DNA from: Flavobacteriales bacterium | Lineage (GTDB): Bacteria; Bacteroidota; Bacteroidia; Flavobacteriales; UBA7312 | Assembly: GCA_016779935.1 (NCBI GenBank) | Contig: JADHMQ010000014.1 | Coordinates: 1 to 45,163 of the forward strand | DNA: 45,163 nucleotides | Direction: 5' to 3' | In this document: positions 26,614 to 35,821 of the stretch, one piece after another | Layout of the letters: each line of letters begins with the position of its first letter | How positions within the stretch are numbered: position 1 is the first letter of the stretch | Notes under the pieces: model-generated | The model's database searches: none | Seen by the model: only the letters and a program-made list of their open reading frames with translations | Told to the model about the DNA's origin: nothing | Translations under genes and position numbers: made by a program

Positions 26614-27510
26614 TTGTTTATGCTCTTTGGCACTAAAGATACTGGCATTGAGTTCAAAACCTATAAGCATAACAATAGCGTTAAAATACATCCATAATAA
26701 AATAACAATCAGTGTTCCAATAGAACCATAGAGCTTATTGTATTGCCCAAACTGGTCAATATAATAGCCAAACCCTATTGAAGTAAGCACAATAAAAAGG
26801 GTAGCCAAAATAGCCCCTGGAGAAAAGAAACTCCAATAGGTTTTTTTGGAGGGTGCAAATTGAAACAATAAGGAAAGCCCAAAGAATAAGAAGGTTAAAA
26901 GGGTGACCCATTTTCCAATTTTAATAAGTAATATGGAGCTTTCTTGTAAAATGCCCAAGTCTACAAAATAAGCACTAGATATTTGAGTAAAAACAATAAT
27001 AGCTATAGCCAAAATTAACATTATAGATAGCATCAGTGTTAGACCAATAGCTATTAACCGTTGCTTCCACATGCCTCTACTTTCAGAAATATGGTACGAA
27101 CTGTTAAAAGCCTCCATTAAAGAGTTGATGCTATTAGTCGAAAAATATAATGCCATAACAAAACCAAAAGACAGTAATCCTCCTCTAGGGTGGTTAATGA
27201 TATCGTTAAGCGTACTAAAAGCACTTTCATTGGTGGAAGGAGGCAGTACTTCGCCTAAAAGTTGCAAAAGTATTTCCTGAAAATTGTCAATAGGTATATA
27301 GGGAATAAGTGTAAAAAAGAAGATTAGAGCAGGGAAGAGTGCTAAAAAAAAATTGAAAGCAATGGAGGAAGCTCTTGTAGTTATAGCACCTTTCTCAAGA
27401 CCTTTGATGAAAAAACTAGCTACATCAAACAAATTCATTCCTCTGAAACCGGGTAAGACAATATGCTTACTCCAGTCAATCAGGAAAGAAAGTTTTTCTT
27501 TTAAACTCAT
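26575..27510 (-). CDS. YihY/virulence factor BrkB family membrane protein
   Basis: A 311-residue inner-membrane protein with about six hydrophobic segments. Family landmarks are the early ASSIAFNFFLALFPALIFFFTLIPYIP, the segment NSINSLMEAFNSSYHISESRGMWKQRLIAIGLTL, and FFSPGAILATLFIVLTSIGFGYYI with LYGSIGTLIVILLWMYFNAIVMLIGFELNA towards the end. The family was once thought to be RNase BN, which is no longer accepted, and its role remains unclear. It starts one base after the nadC stop, so nadC and yihY form an operon. Confidence 0.93.
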   Translation of the reverse strand: MSLKEKLSFLIDWSKHIVLPGFRGMNLFDVASFFIKGLEKGAITTRASSIAFNFFLALFPALIFFFTLIPYIPIDNFQEILLQLLGEVLPPSTNESAFSTLNDIINHPRGGLLSFGFVMALYFSTNSINSLMEAFNSSYHISESRGMWKQRLIAIGLTLMLSIMLILAIAIIVFTQISSAYFVDLGILQESSILLIKIGKWVTLLTFLFFGLSLLFQFAPSKKTYWSFFSPGAILATLFIVLTSIGFGYYIDQFGQYNKLYGSIGTLIVILLWMYFNAIVMLIGFELNASIFSAKEHKQSLSFIDFFQKKQ

Positions 27511-27511
27511 T

Positions 27512-28351
27512 TTATATGGCTTTTAAACTTAAGTCTAGGCTATTAACAGAATGTGTAAGAGCGCCTACAGAAATAAAGTCCACCCCACAAAGAGCATGTT
27601 CTCTAATTGTTTCTTCTGTTATTCCGCCAGAAGCTTCAGTTTCAAAACGGTCTCCGATATGCTCAACAGCAATGCGAGTATCAGCATAGCTGAAATTATC
27701 AAGCATGATGCGTTGAATGTTGCCTGCTCTCATGATTTTTTTCACTTCATCTAAATTTCTAGCCTCTACTTCGATAGGTATATTCAGTCCTTTTTTTATT
27801 TGATAGCTATTGGCTTTTTCAATAGCGGCTTCAATACTTCCTGCAAAATCAATATGGTTATCTTTTATCATCATCATATCGTACAAGCCAAAGCGGTGAT
27901 TGACACCACCACCAATTTTTACAGCCCACTTCTCTAATAGACGAATGCCTGGCGTCGTTTTTCGAGTGTCTAATACTTTAGCTTTTGTACCCTCTAATAG
28001 TTTTACAATATGTCGTGTTTTGGTGGCAATACCACTCATGCGTTGCATACAATTGAGCACTAAGCGTTCGGCAGTAAGTAATGAAGCTGAAGGGCCTTCA
28101 ACGATAAAAGCTACATCTCCGATATACATGTCTTCACCATCTTTCATAAGAGGGAAAAATTGTATCTCAGGGTTTACTTTATTGAAAATAGCTTCTGCCA
28201 CTTCCATACCAGCAAGAATACCGTTTTCTTTTACTAGAAGCTGAGCTTTACCAATAGCAGTTGAAGGAATACAAGCCAAAGAGGTGTGATCACCGTCTCT
28301 AATATCTTCTTTAAGGGCAAATTCGATGAATGTATTTAATTCTTCTCGCAT
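27512..28351 (-). CDS. nadC: Nicotinate-nucleotide pyrophosphorylase (carboxylating)
   Basis: Quinolinate phosphoribosyltransferase of de novo NAD synthesis, making nicotinate mononucleotide from quinolinate and PRPP. Landmarks are EDIRDGDHTSLACIP, LNCMQRMSGIATKTRHIV, VLDTRKTTPGIRLLEKWAVKIGGGVNHRFGLYD and IEVEARNLDEV with MLDNFS. I chose ATG 28351 (279 residues), giving the usual MREELNTFIEFALKEDI N-terminus; a TTG at 28369 would add six residues. It is divergent from rlmH and followed directly by yihY. nadA and nadB are not in the window. Confidence 0.96.
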   Translation of the reverse strand: MREELNTFIEFALKEDIRDGDHTSLACIPSTAIGKAQLLVKENGILAGMEVAEAIFNKVNPEIQFFPLMKDGEDMYIGDVAFIVEGPSASLLTAERLVLNCMQRMSGIATKTRHIVKLLEGTKAKVLDTRKTTPGIRLLEKWAVKIGGGVNHRFGLYDMMMIKDNHIDFAGSIEAAIEKANSYQIKKGLNIPIEVEARNLDEVKKIMRAGNIQRIMLDNFSYADTRIAVEHIGDRFETEASGGITEETIREHALCGVDFISVGALTHSVNSLDLSLKAI

Positions 28352-28410
28352 GGGTCTATTTTCTATCAAGCAAAATGACTAATATTGCGTTAAATTACAA
28401 AACTTTTTCG

Positions 28411-28884
28411 GTGAAAATTGTAGTATTAGCAATTGGTAAGACAGATGAGAGCTGGATTCAAGAGGGAATAGATAAGTATTCCAAACGATTGAAGCATTAC
28501 ATAGCTGTTGATTTCCCAACCATTCCTGACCTAAAAAACAGAAAAAACCTTTCTGAAAGTCAGCAGAAAGAGCAAGAAGGCGAACTTATTTTGAAACAAC
28601 TTCAAAATACTGATCAACTGATATTGCTTGACGAAAATGGAAAAGACTATTCATCTAGAAAATTTTCTCTGTTTTTACAACAAAAAATGAATTCAGGCAT
28701 AAAACGGTTAGTCTTTGTAATTGGTGGGCCTTATGGCTTTAGCGAGACTTTGTATTCTAAAGCTTCTTCAAAGATGAGTTTGTCCAAGATGACCTTTTCT
28801 CACCAGATGGTACGCCCATTTTTTGCCGAACAACTCTACCGAGCTTTTAGTATTTTAAATAACGAACCCTATCACCACGACTAA
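28411..28884 (+). CDS. rlmH: 23S rRNA pseudouridine(1915)-N3-methyltransferase RlmH
   Basis: A SPOUT-class methyltransferase acting on the pseudouridine at position 1915 of 23S rRNA on whole ribosomes. GTG at 28411 gives 157 residues starting KIVVLAIGKTDESWIQEGID, the normal length; upstream in-frame codons to 28330 would add 27 residues with no family match and run into nadC. The C-terminal trefoil knot is clear (RLVFVIGGPYGFSETLYSKA, then MTFSHQMVRPFFAEQLYRAF and EPYHHD). Its stop overlaps the next gene's ATG by one base. Confidence 0.96.
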   Translation: MKIVVLAIGKTDESWIQEGIDKYSKRLKHYIAVDFPTIPDLKNRKNLSESQQKEQEGELILKQLQNTDQLILLDENGKDYSSRKFSLFLQQKMNSGIKRLVFVIGGPYGFSETLYSKASSKMSLSKMTFSHQMVRPFFAEQLYRAFSILNNEPYHHD

Positions 28885-29462
28885 TGAAACTTGTATTTGC
28901 CACCAACAACTCCAATAAACTTGCAGAAATCCGTATGCTTGTACCTTCTAGTATTGAAATATTGAGTTTAAAAGATATCAATTGTCATGAGAAATTGCCA
29001 GAAACTTCAGATACTTTGGAGGATAATGCCGCTCAAAAGGCCTATTTTGTTTATGACAACTACGGTTATAATTGCTTTGCAGACGATACTGGACTTGAAA
29101 TAGAGGCTTTAGACGGACGGCCTGGGGTTTATTCGGCGCGTTATGCTGGAGAGGAATGTGTTGCTGAAGACAATATGCAAAAGGTACTTTCTGAAATGAG
29201 TGGGATAGAGAACAGAGATGCTTGTTTCAGAACGATTATTTCTCTGGTTATTGATGGTAAGGAATATCAATTTGAAGGTCAGGTTGATGGACAAATAATC
29301 CCAGAAAAATGGGGTGAGAAAGGCTTTGGTTACGATCCTATTTTTTTAGCCGATGGTTTTGAAGAAAGTTTTGCACAGATGTCTATTCAGCAAAAAAATG
29401 AAATCAGTCATAGAGGTCTAGCCGTTAAGCAACTCATTGAATTTTTGAAGAAGAGAGGCTAA
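28884..29462 (+). CDS. Non-canonical purine NTP pyrophosphatase (RdgB/HAM1 family)
   Basis: A 192-residue house-cleaning nucleotidase that hydrolyses ITP, dITP and XTP to monophosphates. The N-terminal substrate loop LVFATNNSNKLAEI and the blocks DNAAQKAYFVYD, CFADDTGLEIEALDGRPGVYSARYAG and EKGFGYDPIFLADG with SHRG are all in place. It is translationally coupled to rlmH (TAATG overlap). Both act on nucleotides or RNA, but the pairing is probably a shared housekeeping unit rather than one pathway. Confidence 0.96.
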   Translation: MKLVFATNNSNKLAEIRMLVPSSIEILSLKDINCHEKLPETSDTLEDNAAQKAYFVYDNYGYNCFADDTGLEIEALDGRPGVYSARYAGEECVAEDNMQKVLSEMSGIENRDACFRTIISLVIDGKEYQFEGQVDGQIIPEKWGEKGFGYDPIFLADGFEESFAQMSIQQKNEISHRGLAVKQLIEFLKKRG

Positions 29463-29480
29463 TCATCAACCAATAATTAT

Positions 29481-29488
29481 TAATTTTG
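29481..29488 (+). promoter_or_regulatory. -7 promoter box of the prolyl oligopeptidase gene
   Basis: Reads TAATTTTG (TAnnTTTG) and ends 18 bases before the ATG at 29507. Its position, overlapping an upstream in-frame start at 29486, supports choosing 29507. Confidence 0.5.
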
Positions 29489-29506
29489 GGATTATACTTA
29501 CAACAT

Positions 29507-31618
29507 ATGAAAACGACTTATTTTTTACACCTATTTCTACTAATCATTTCATGCCAATCTAAAATGCCATCGATTGAATATCCTATTACTGAAAAAAAGA
29601 AAGTTATCGACACCTATTTTGATGTTGAGGTTGTGGATAATTACCGATGGTTGGAAGACGATAGGAGTGAAGAAACCGCTAAATGGGTTGAGGAACAAAA
29701 TAAAGTCACTTTTGGTTTTCTTAATCAAATTCCCTTGAGAGAACAGCTAAAAAATAGGCTTGAAAAAGTATGGAATTATGAAAAATTGTCGGCGCCATTT
29801 AAAAGAGGAGAGTATACCTATTTTTATAAAAATGACGGTTTACAAAATCAGTATGTCATCTTTAGAGAAAAAGGCGGTAATACGGAATTGTTTTTAGACC
29901 CCAATACATTTTCAGAAGACGGTACTGTTTCTTTGACTTCACTCAGTTTTTCAGATGATGGTAGTTTAGCAGCTTATTCTATTTCTGAGGGCGGAAGCGA
30001 TTGGCGAAAAGTTATTGTAATTGATGTTGTCAGCAAAGAAGCCATAGAAGATACTTTAGTTGATATTAAGTTTAGTAGTGTGAGTTGGAAAGGCAACGAA
30101 GGCTTTTACTATTCCAGCTACGATAAACCAGATGGTAGTGAATTATCGGCTATGACGGATCAGCACAAATTATACTATCACCAATTGGGGACTCCGCAAC
30201 AAGAGGATAAGGTAATTTTTGGAGCTTTGCCCTCAGAAAAACACCGTTATGTAGGTGGTGGAGTAACTGATGATGGTCGTTTTTTAATCATTTCTGCATC
30301 AACTTCAACTAGTGGAAACAAGCTATTCATTAAAGATATAACTCAAGAAAATTCACCGATTATAACTATTGTAGATGATTACTCTAGTGATAATTATATT
30401 CTTCATAATATGGGCGATTTACTCTACATCGTGACCAATAGAAACGCTCCCAATAAAAAGGTGGTGACGGCTAATTTTCAACAGCCACAAGAAGAATTTT
30501 GGCAAGACTTTATTGCAGAAACTGAACATGTGTTAAGACCTAGTTTTGGAGGTGGGTATTTCTTCGCTAATTATATGATTGATGCTATTTCTAAAGTCTA
30601 TCAGTTTGATGCTGATGGCAACAGTTTGGGCGAAATTCAATTACCAGGTATTGGTAGTAGTGGTGGTTTTTCTTCCAAAAAAGAAGAGAAGGAGTTGTAT
30701 TACAGTTTCACCAATTACCATACTCCAGGGGTTATTTACAAATACAACACCGATAGCCGAGAGTCAGAATTGTATTGGGAGCCGACTATTGATTTCAAAT
30801 CTTCGGATTTTGAATCCAAGCAAGTGTTCTATACTTCTAAGGATGGAACTCAAGTGCCAATGATTATTACGCACAAAAAAGGAGTAAATTATGATGGTAA
30901 TAACCCCACTATATTGTACGGATACGGTGGCTTTAATGTGAGTTTAACGCCTTCTTTTAGTATCAGTAGAGCTGTATGGATGGAGCAAGGCGGTGTGTAT
31001 GCCGTAGCTAACCTAAGAGGTGGTGGCGAGTATGGAAAGGCTTGGCATGATGCCGGTACTCAGATGAAAAAACAAAATGTATTTGACGATTTTATTGCAG
31101 CAGCAGAATACCTAATGGCTGAAAACATTACGACAAAAGACTTTTTAGCCATTGATGGCCGCTCAAACGGTGGACTATTGGTTGGTGCTACTATGACGCA
31201 ACGCCCTGATTTAGTAAAAGTGGCTTTGCCAGGTGTTGGCGTATTGGATATGCTTCGTTACCATACCTTTACAGCAGGTGCCGGATGGGCTTATGACTAT
31301 GGTACTTCCGATGATTCCAAAGAGATGTTTGAGTATTTGAAAGGCTATTCACCCGTTCATAATGTAAAAGATGGCGTTTCTTACCCCGCTACATTGGTTA
31401 CTACTGCCGACCATGACGATAGGGTAGTGCCGGCTCATTCTTTTAAATTCATTGCCGAGCTACAAGACAAACACCAAGGAGATAAGCCTGTATTGATTCG
31501 TATAGAAACCAACTCTGGACATGGTGCAGGAACGCCTGTTTCTAAACTTATTGAGCAATCCGCAGATGTGATGGCATTCACACTCTTTAATATGCGTGTG
31601 AAAGAGTTTAGGAAGTAA
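29507..31618 (+). CDS. Prolyl oligopeptidase family serine peptidase, lipoprotein
   Basis: S9A-family prolyl endopeptidase with an N-terminal seven-bladed beta propeller and a C-terminal alpha/beta hydrolase domain. ATG 29507 gives a lipoprotein signal ([16 protein letters not shown]). The start of the mature enzyme, [22 protein letters not shown], is typical. Catalytic residues are Ser553 in [11 protein letters not shown], Asp637 in [12 protein letters not shown] and His672 in SGHGAG; the oxyanion region [11 protein letters not shown] and [13 protein letters not shown] are present. It would act on short Pro-containing peptides in the periplasm. It meets the DegQ-like gene tail to tail with two bases between stop codons. 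Confidence 0.95.
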   Translation: MKTTYFLHLFLLIISCQSKMPSIEYPITEKKKVIDTYFDVEVVDNYRWLEDDRSEETAKWVEEQNKVTFGFLNQIPLREQLKNRLEKVWNYEKLSAPFKRGEYTYFYKNDGLQNQYVIFREKGGNTELFLDPNTFSEDGTVSLTSLSFSDDGSLAAYSISEGGSDWRKVIVIDVVSKEAIEDTLVDIKFSSVSWKGNEGFYYSSYDKPDGSELSAMTDQHKLYYHQLGTPQQEDKVIFGALPSEKHRYVGGGVTDDGRFLIISASTSTSGNKLFIKDITQENSPIITIVDDYSSDNYILHNMGDLLYIVTNRNAPNKKVVTANFQQPQEEFWQDFIAETEHVLRPSFGGGYFFANYMIDAISKVYQFDADGNSLGEIQLPGIGSSGGFSSKKEEKELYYSFTNYHTPGVIYKYNTDSRESELYWEPTIDFKSSDFESKQVFYTSKDGTQVPMIITHKKGVNYDGNNPTILYGYGGFNVSLTPSFSISRAVWMEQGGVYAVANLRGGGEYGKAWHDAGTQMKKQNVFDDFIAAAEYLMAENITTKDFLAIDGRSNGGLLVGATMTQRPDLVKVALPGVGVLDMLRYHTFTAGAGWAYDYGTSDDSKEMFEYLKGYSPVHNVKDGVSYPATLVTTADHDDRVVPAHSFKFIAELQDKHQGDKPVLIRIETNSGHGAGTPVSKLIEQSADVMAFTLFNMRVKEFRK

Positions 31619-31620
31619 AT

Positions 31621-32712
31621 TTAATTCTCCAACTCAATATTGATGTCTTGTATTTTGCCATTTCTTTTGATTTGGCATACAATTTTTTCACCAGGGTTAA
31701 ACTGTATAATTTGCTCGTGAAGTTGGCTTACAGAATTTACTTTAGTACCGTTAATACTCACTAACACATCGTAGCGTTTAATTCCTGCTTTTTTGGCAGC
31801 ACCATCATTTAAAACATTGGTTATAAGTACACCTTCTACTCCTTTAAGATTTAGTTCTTCCGATATGTTCTGATTGATGTCGGCAATATTTATACCAATA
31901 AATGCACGACGTACTTCACCGTAGTTTTTAAGGTCAGAAACCACCTTTTGAACCATATTTGAAGGAATGGCAAATCCGTAACCGGTATATGAACCTGTAT
32001 TGGATTGAATAGCGGTATTGATGCCTACCAAATCGCCATTGGTTGTTACTAATGCACCACCAGAATTACCAGGGTTAATCGCAGCATCAGTTTGTATAAA
32101 AGATTCTATGCCGTTACGCCTATTCAAAATATTAATACTCCTAGCTTTGGCACTAACGATTCCTGCCGTAACAGTGGAATTGAGATTAAACGGATTACCT
32201 ACCGCCAAAACCCATTCACCGACTTTGATGTCATCAGAATCACTAAACTCTAAGTATTCTAAATCTTCACCTTCAATTTTAAGTAATGCTAAGTCGGTAT
32301 TGGGGTCAGTCCCCAGTAGTTTGGCGGTATAGCTACGTTTGTTGTTGAGCACCACTTCTATTTCTTCAGCCTCATTAATAACATGTTTGTTAGTCACCAC
32401 ATAGCCGTCTTTAGAAATGATAACGCCTGATCCACTGGCTACTTTTTCTTTGGGTTGATTATAGTAGCCATTACCAAAAAAGGGATGGTAGTATCTGTAG
32501 TATTCATCCTCCATAAATTTGGACTTGATATGTACTACGGCTTCAAGAGATTTCTCAGCTGCGTAGGTGAAATCATTAGACGTATGATTTTCATTTGTTG
32601 CAGTTGCAAAGGCTGTTTTATGAGCAAAAGCATCTTTGGTTGTTAAGGATTTTGCTATCTGGAAGAGTATTCCTCCTAAAACCAGATAAGCCAAAATGGT
32701 TAATTTCTTCAT
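31621..32712 (-). CDS. Trypsin-like serine protease with one PDZ domain, DegQ/DegS-like
   Basis: A periplasmic HtrA-type protease for envelope quality control. ATG 32712 gives 363 residues with an N-terminal hydrophobic segment (MKKLTILAYLVLGGILFQ). The catalytic triad is His110 in VTNKHVIN, Asp140 in PNTDLALLKI and Ser217 in NPGNSGGALV. One PDZ domain occupies about residues 270-363 (VEGVLITNVLNDGAAKKAGI). Typical DegP/DegQ have two PDZ domains, so this is closer to DegS in plan; whether the N-terminus is cleaved or kept as an anchor is not clear. An upstream extension to 32748 is unlikely because the -7 box lies there. Confidence 0.93.
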   Translation of the reverse strand: MKKLTILAYLVLGGILFQIAKSLTTKDAFAHKTAFATATNENHTSNDFTYAAEKSLEAVVHIKSKFMEDEYYRYYHPFFGNGYYNQPKEKVASGSGVIISKDGYVVTNKHVINEAEEIEVVLNNKRSYTAKLLGTDPNTDLALLKIEGEDLEYLEFSDSDDIKVGEWVLAVGNPFNLNSTVTAGIVSAKARSINILNRRNGIESFIQTDAAINPGNSGGALVTTNGDLVGINTAIQSNTGSYTGYGFAIPSNMVQKVVSDLKNYGEVRRAFIGINIADINQNISEELNLKGVEGVLITNVLNDGAAKKAGIKRYDVLVSINGTKVNSVSQLHEQIIQFNPGEKIVCQIKRNGKIQDINIELEN

Positions 32713-32736
32713 CTTATTTGATTTTTTATTATAACA

Positions 32737-32744
32737 CAAAGATA
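32737..32744 (-). promoter_or_regulatory. -7 promoter box of the HtrA-type protease gene
   Basis: Minus-strand TATCTTTG, an exact TAnnTTTG match, 24 bases before the ATG at 32712. It supports that start over the longer frame beginning at 32748. Confidence 0.5.
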
Positions 32745-32767
32745 GCATTACTTATTGTTTGTTTTTT

Positions 32768-32775
32768 TAATTTTG
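32768..32775 (+). promoter_or_regulatory. -7 promoter box of the duplicated-domain lipoprotein pseudogene
   Basis: Reads TAATTTTG (TAnnTTTG), 29 bases before the ATG at 32805 and divergent from the protease promoter. The promoter of the broken gene thus seems intact. Confidence 0.45.
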
Positions 32776-32804
32776 TATTTCACTTTTTAACTTAAAATAC
32801 TATC

Positions 32805-33686
32805 ATGAAAAAAATTATTATGCTTTTATTACCTTTATTGGTAATATCTTGCACTTCTCTTAAGAAAGAGGAGTGCCATTCTAAAGAAACTCAAAATTAC
32901 ACTTCTCATAGCCCAACGGCTCATCAGGAAGTAGCTTTAGAAGTTCTTTCCGCTAGCAAACAGTGGATTGAAAATTTCAATAAGGGCAATGCTAAAGAAT
33001 GTGCCAATGCTTACACATCAAGTTCTGTAATGAGAGCCTTGCCTTTTGGTGTTAAAAAATCAAAAGATGAAATTTTAGAATTTTGGACGTCACTTATTGG
33101 ATCAGGAGCTAACAATTTAGTGTATACTGATGTTTCAGTAGAAGTGGTTGATGAGCAAACCGTAATGTTATCAGCCAATTGGAGTATGAACATCGGAGAA
33201 GGAATTATTTACCAAGAAAAATGGGTGAAAGATAACGGCAAGTGGCATTAATCTTATGATGACTTTGAAGTGCTTTTACAGTATGAATCACCAATGAAAA
33301 ATGAGACTAATCCTATTGCTAGTCATGAAAGATTAGAAAATGTTTTATGAATCTCTATCGGTTGGACTAATTCTTTTAATTCTGGTGATGCAGCATCTTG
33401 TGGAGAAGGTTATGTTTCTAATGCATCTATGAATGCAGTACCATTTGCGTCTTTACATTCAAAAGATGAAATCACTTCATTTTGGGAAAAGTTAGTTGCT
33501 GATGGAGCGACAAATTTGACGTATCATAATTTATTAATAAGTGATGTTTCTCCTAATTCAATACTATTATCTTCTAACTGGTCAATGAATATAGGAGAAG
33601 GTAAAATATACCAAGAGAAATGGGTGAATACAGAGGGAGAGTGGAAATTGAATTACGATGAATTTCAGGTACTGAAGCAGTACTAA
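32805..33686 (+). pseudogene. Lipoprotein with tandem NTF2/SnoaL-like domains, broken by two in-frame stops
   Basis: The frame from ATG 32805 begins with a lipoprotein signal (lipobox VISC) and an NTF2/SnoaL-like domain (WIENFNKGNAKECANAYT ... ANWSMNIGEGIIYQEKWV). It stops at TAA 33249-33251, but the same frame continues with SYDDFEVLLQYESP, meets TGA at 33348-33350, and goes on as a second copy of the domain (SIGWTNSFNSGDAASCGEGY ... SNWSMNIGEGKIYQEKWV), ending YDEFQVLKQY at 33686. Comparing copies, the TAA replaces a residue between KW and YD(D/E)F, and the TGA falls just before the WxxxFN motif. No frameshift is needed. The function of the intact protein is unknown (the fold binds small hydrophobic ligands or acts as an enzyme). 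The first copy may still be made alone. Confidence 0.8.
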
Positions 33687-33711
33687 TTACATTTTTTTCA
33701 CACCCATGAAT

Positions 33712-34476
33712 TTAGAGAATGCTTTTTATCAGTCTAAGTTTGTGGGTGTGTTTTCGTTCTTCGGCATTAAATATACCCTGTTGGTCGACTCTGTCGATAC
33801 GTACTTTGCCGGAAGCATGTATGATGAAGTTGTTTTCTAAAATGATACCCACATGAATAATCTTACCTTCATGATTATCGAAAAATGCTAAATCACCTGG
33901 TTCGGACTCTTCAATGAAACTAAGTGTACTTCCAATTTCAGCTTGTTGATAAGCGTCTCTAGGTATTTCTTTACCTTGTAAACGGTAAACGATTTGCGAA
34001 AAGCCTGAGCAGTCTATACCGAAAGGTGTCCGTCCGCCCCAGAGGTATGGTGTATTTAGGTAAAGCATAGCGTTGTTTACAAGCATACTTTTATCCTCGC
34101 TTCCAGTAGTGGTTTCCCCAGCATGAGTATAGCTGTTTTCTTTGATTGTAAATGAGCCATTTTCGTAGTGTGGCAAGGAACTTCCTAAAGCGATAGTTTG
34201 ATGTGATTCACTCGTGACAATATCCAATAGTTCAGTGGTAAGAGTAGGCGATTGACGTTCTAAATTTTCATAGCTTTTTTTATCAATTTCCGTCCACTGT
34301 TTATTGCACACCCATCCCTCGTACTTGTCGTGAGCCAAACGAATTTTACTCCATTTAATGCGTTGGTCAAGAACTTTGAAATGCTCACCAAAGAGTATTT
34401 GGTTTACCATTTCGGCTTTATCCGATGCCTCTGCTCGAATAGGAACGATAGCTAATTCAGAAATTCCGTATTTCAT
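33712..34476 (-). CDS. NlpC/P60 (C40) peptidase with N-terminal SH3-like domain, YkfC-like
   Basis: A 254-residue cell-wall peptide hydrolase. An SH3-like domain occupies the first 60 residues or so (ISELAIVPIRAEASDKAEMV, then KIRLAHDKYEGWV). The NlpC/P60 domain follows with catalytic Cys156 in GIDCSGFSQIVYRLQG, His208 in KIIHVGIIL and a third polar residue, probably His220 in NFIIHASGKV. There is no signal peptide with start ATG 34476, which fits cytoplasmic enzymes that cleave gamma-D-Glu-diamino acid bonds in recycled muropeptides (YkfC type) better than secreted hydrolases. A TAnnTTTG box lies six bases before the ATG. Confidence 0.9.
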   Translation of the reverse strand: MKYGISELAIVPIRAEASDKAEMVNQILFGEHFKVLDQRIKWSKIRLAHDKYEGWVCNKQWTEIDKKSYENLERQSPTLTTELLDIVTSESHQTIALGSSLPHYENGSFTIKENSYTHAGETTTGSEDKSMLVNNAMLYLNTPYLWGGRTPFGIDCSGFSQIVYRLQGKEIPRDAYQQAEIGSTLSFIEESEPGDLAFFDNHEGKIIHVGIILENNFIIHASGKVRIDRVDQQGIFNAEERKHTHKLRLIKSIL

Positions 34477-34482
34477 CGTAAA

Positions 34483-34490
34483 CAAAAGTA
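34483..34490 (-). promoter_or_regulatory. -7 promoter box of the NlpC/P60 gene
   Basis: Minus-strand TACTTTTG, matching TAnnTTTG, directly after the T tract of the thiolase terminator and six bases before the ATG at 34476. Predicted message is leaderless or nearly so. Confidence 0.5.
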
Positions 34491-34522
34491 AAAAAAAAGC
34501 CCACTTTTAAAGTGAGCTTTTA
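34490..34522 (-). terminator. Rho-independent terminator after the thiolase gene
   Basis: On the minus strand AAAAGCTCACTTT pairs with AAAGTGGGCTTTT (one G-U pair) around a very short loop, followed by a nine-base T tract. It lies 20 bases after the thiolase stop and just before the NlpC/P60 promoter, so the two genes are separate units. Confidence 0.85.
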
Positions 34523-34541
34523 AATTTATTAACGAAGGCAA

Positions 34542-35720
34542 CTAAAATAATTCAACTACCATAGCTGAAGCACCTCCACCACCGTTGCAAATCCCGGCAG
34601 CACCTACCTTACCATTGTTGTGCTTTAAAACATGTAATAGGGTTACAATAATTCGGGCACCTGAACATCCAAGTGGATGACCTAAAGAGACCGCACCACC
34701 GTGCACATTTACTTTTGAAGCATCTAGACCTAACTTTTCAATATTAGCTAAGCCAACTACTGAAAAGGCTTCGTTTAGTTCGAAGAAATCCACATCGCCA
34801 GTATTTATATTGGCTTTTTCTAATGCAATTGGCAAAGCCTTTGCAGGTGCTGTTGTAAACCACTCTGCTTGGTGAGCAGCATCTGCATAACTTTTAATTT
34901 TAGCCAAAGGTTGTAATTTCAATTCCTTTGCTTTGTCGGCACTCATTAAAATTAAGGCAGCAGCACCGTCATTTAGAGTAGAAGCGTTGGCGGCTGTTAC
35001 GGTGCCTTCTTTGTCAAATACTGGGCGAAGAGTAGGTATTTTTTCCATCTTCACATTTTTGTACTCTTCGTCTTCTGAAATGATTAAATCGTCGCCTCGC
35101 CTTTGCGCTACGGACACAGGAACTACTTCATCGCTGAATTTTCCCTCTGACCATGCTTTAGCACTTCTGTTGTACGATTCAATAGCAAAAGCGTCTTGTT
35201 GTTCTCTAGTGAATCTCATCTCTTTGGCACATAGCTCGGCACAGTTTCCCATGTGTACTTTGTTGTATACGTCAGTAAGACCGTCTTTCACCAAACCATC
35301 GACCAATTTCATATCGCCTAATTTCTGACCGTTTCTTCCTTTGGTGAAATAATGTGGTACAGCAGACATATTTTCCATACCTCCAGCAACGACTACATCA
35401 TTATCTCCACACATTATGCTTTGTGCAGCTAACATAATTGACTTCATTCCAGAAGAACATACTTTATTGATGGTTGTGCAAGGAACATCTTGATTTAGTC
35501 CTGCACCCATTGCAGCTTGTTTGGCTGGGGCTTGTCCTAAATTAGCTTGCAAGACGTTGCCCATATAAACTTCATCTATTTCATCGGGATTAATTCCTGC
35601 TTTTTCAACTGCTCCTTTAATAGCGACGCTTCCAAGTTGAGTGGCAGAAACACTTGATAATGCTCCTCCAAAACTTCCCATTGGGGTTCTTACAGCTGAT
35701 ACGATTACTACTTCTTTCAT
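34542..35720 (-). CDS. Acetyl-CoA C-acyltransferase (thiolase)
   Basis: A 392-residue thiolase, either biosynthetic (acetoacetyl-CoA forming) or beta-oxidation type. ATG 35720 gives the standard start MKEVVIVSAVRTPMGSFGG; the frame upstream to 35789 adds 23 unrelated residues. Nucleophile Cys88 lies in INKVCSSGMKS, the His motif is GGAVSLGHPLGCSGARI, the C-terminal Cys motif GICNGGGGASAMV, and the NEAF box is present. It stands alone, with no hydratase or dehydrogenase next to it, so direction and chain length are open. It has its own terminator and a divergent neighbour. Confidence 0.96.
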   Translation of the reverse strand: MKEVVIVSAVRTPMGSFGGALSSVSATQLGSVAIKGAVEKAGINPDEIDEVYMGNVLQANLGQAPAKQAAMGAGLNQDVPCTTINKVCSSGMKSIMLAAQSIMCGDNDVVVAGGMENMSAVPHYFTKGRNGQKLGDMKLVDGLVKDGLTDVYNKVHMGNCAELCAKEMRFTREQQDAFAIESYNRSAKAWSEGKFSDEVVPVSVAQRRGDDLIISEDEEYKNVKMEKIPTLRPVFDKEGTVTAANASTLNDGAAALILMSADKAKELKLQPLAKIKSYADAAHQAEWFTTAPAKALPIALEKANINTGDVDFFELNEAFSVVGLANIEKLGLDASKVNVHGGAVSLGHPLGCSGARIIVTLLHVLKHNNGKVGAAGICNGGGGASAMVVELF

Positions 35721-35821
35721 TTTGCTTTTTTTATAATTGGATACTGCACGCGAAGTTAATGAAAAAGACCTATTATCGTGGCTTTGCAAACTTGTTATTT
35801 ATTGGTATTTTAGTCGGCGAT

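Noticed and set aside
33348-33350. TGA as selenocysteine and TAG at 18947 as pyrrolysine
   Set aside because: The residues expected by comparison are not Cys or catalytic, no SECIS-like hairpin was seen, and a TAA also interrupts the same lipoprotein gene.
35654-35821. Upstream extension of the 7TM-HD protein
   Set aside because: It overlaps the divergent thiolase gene and does not resemble the family N-terminus; a start at 35759 remains possible.
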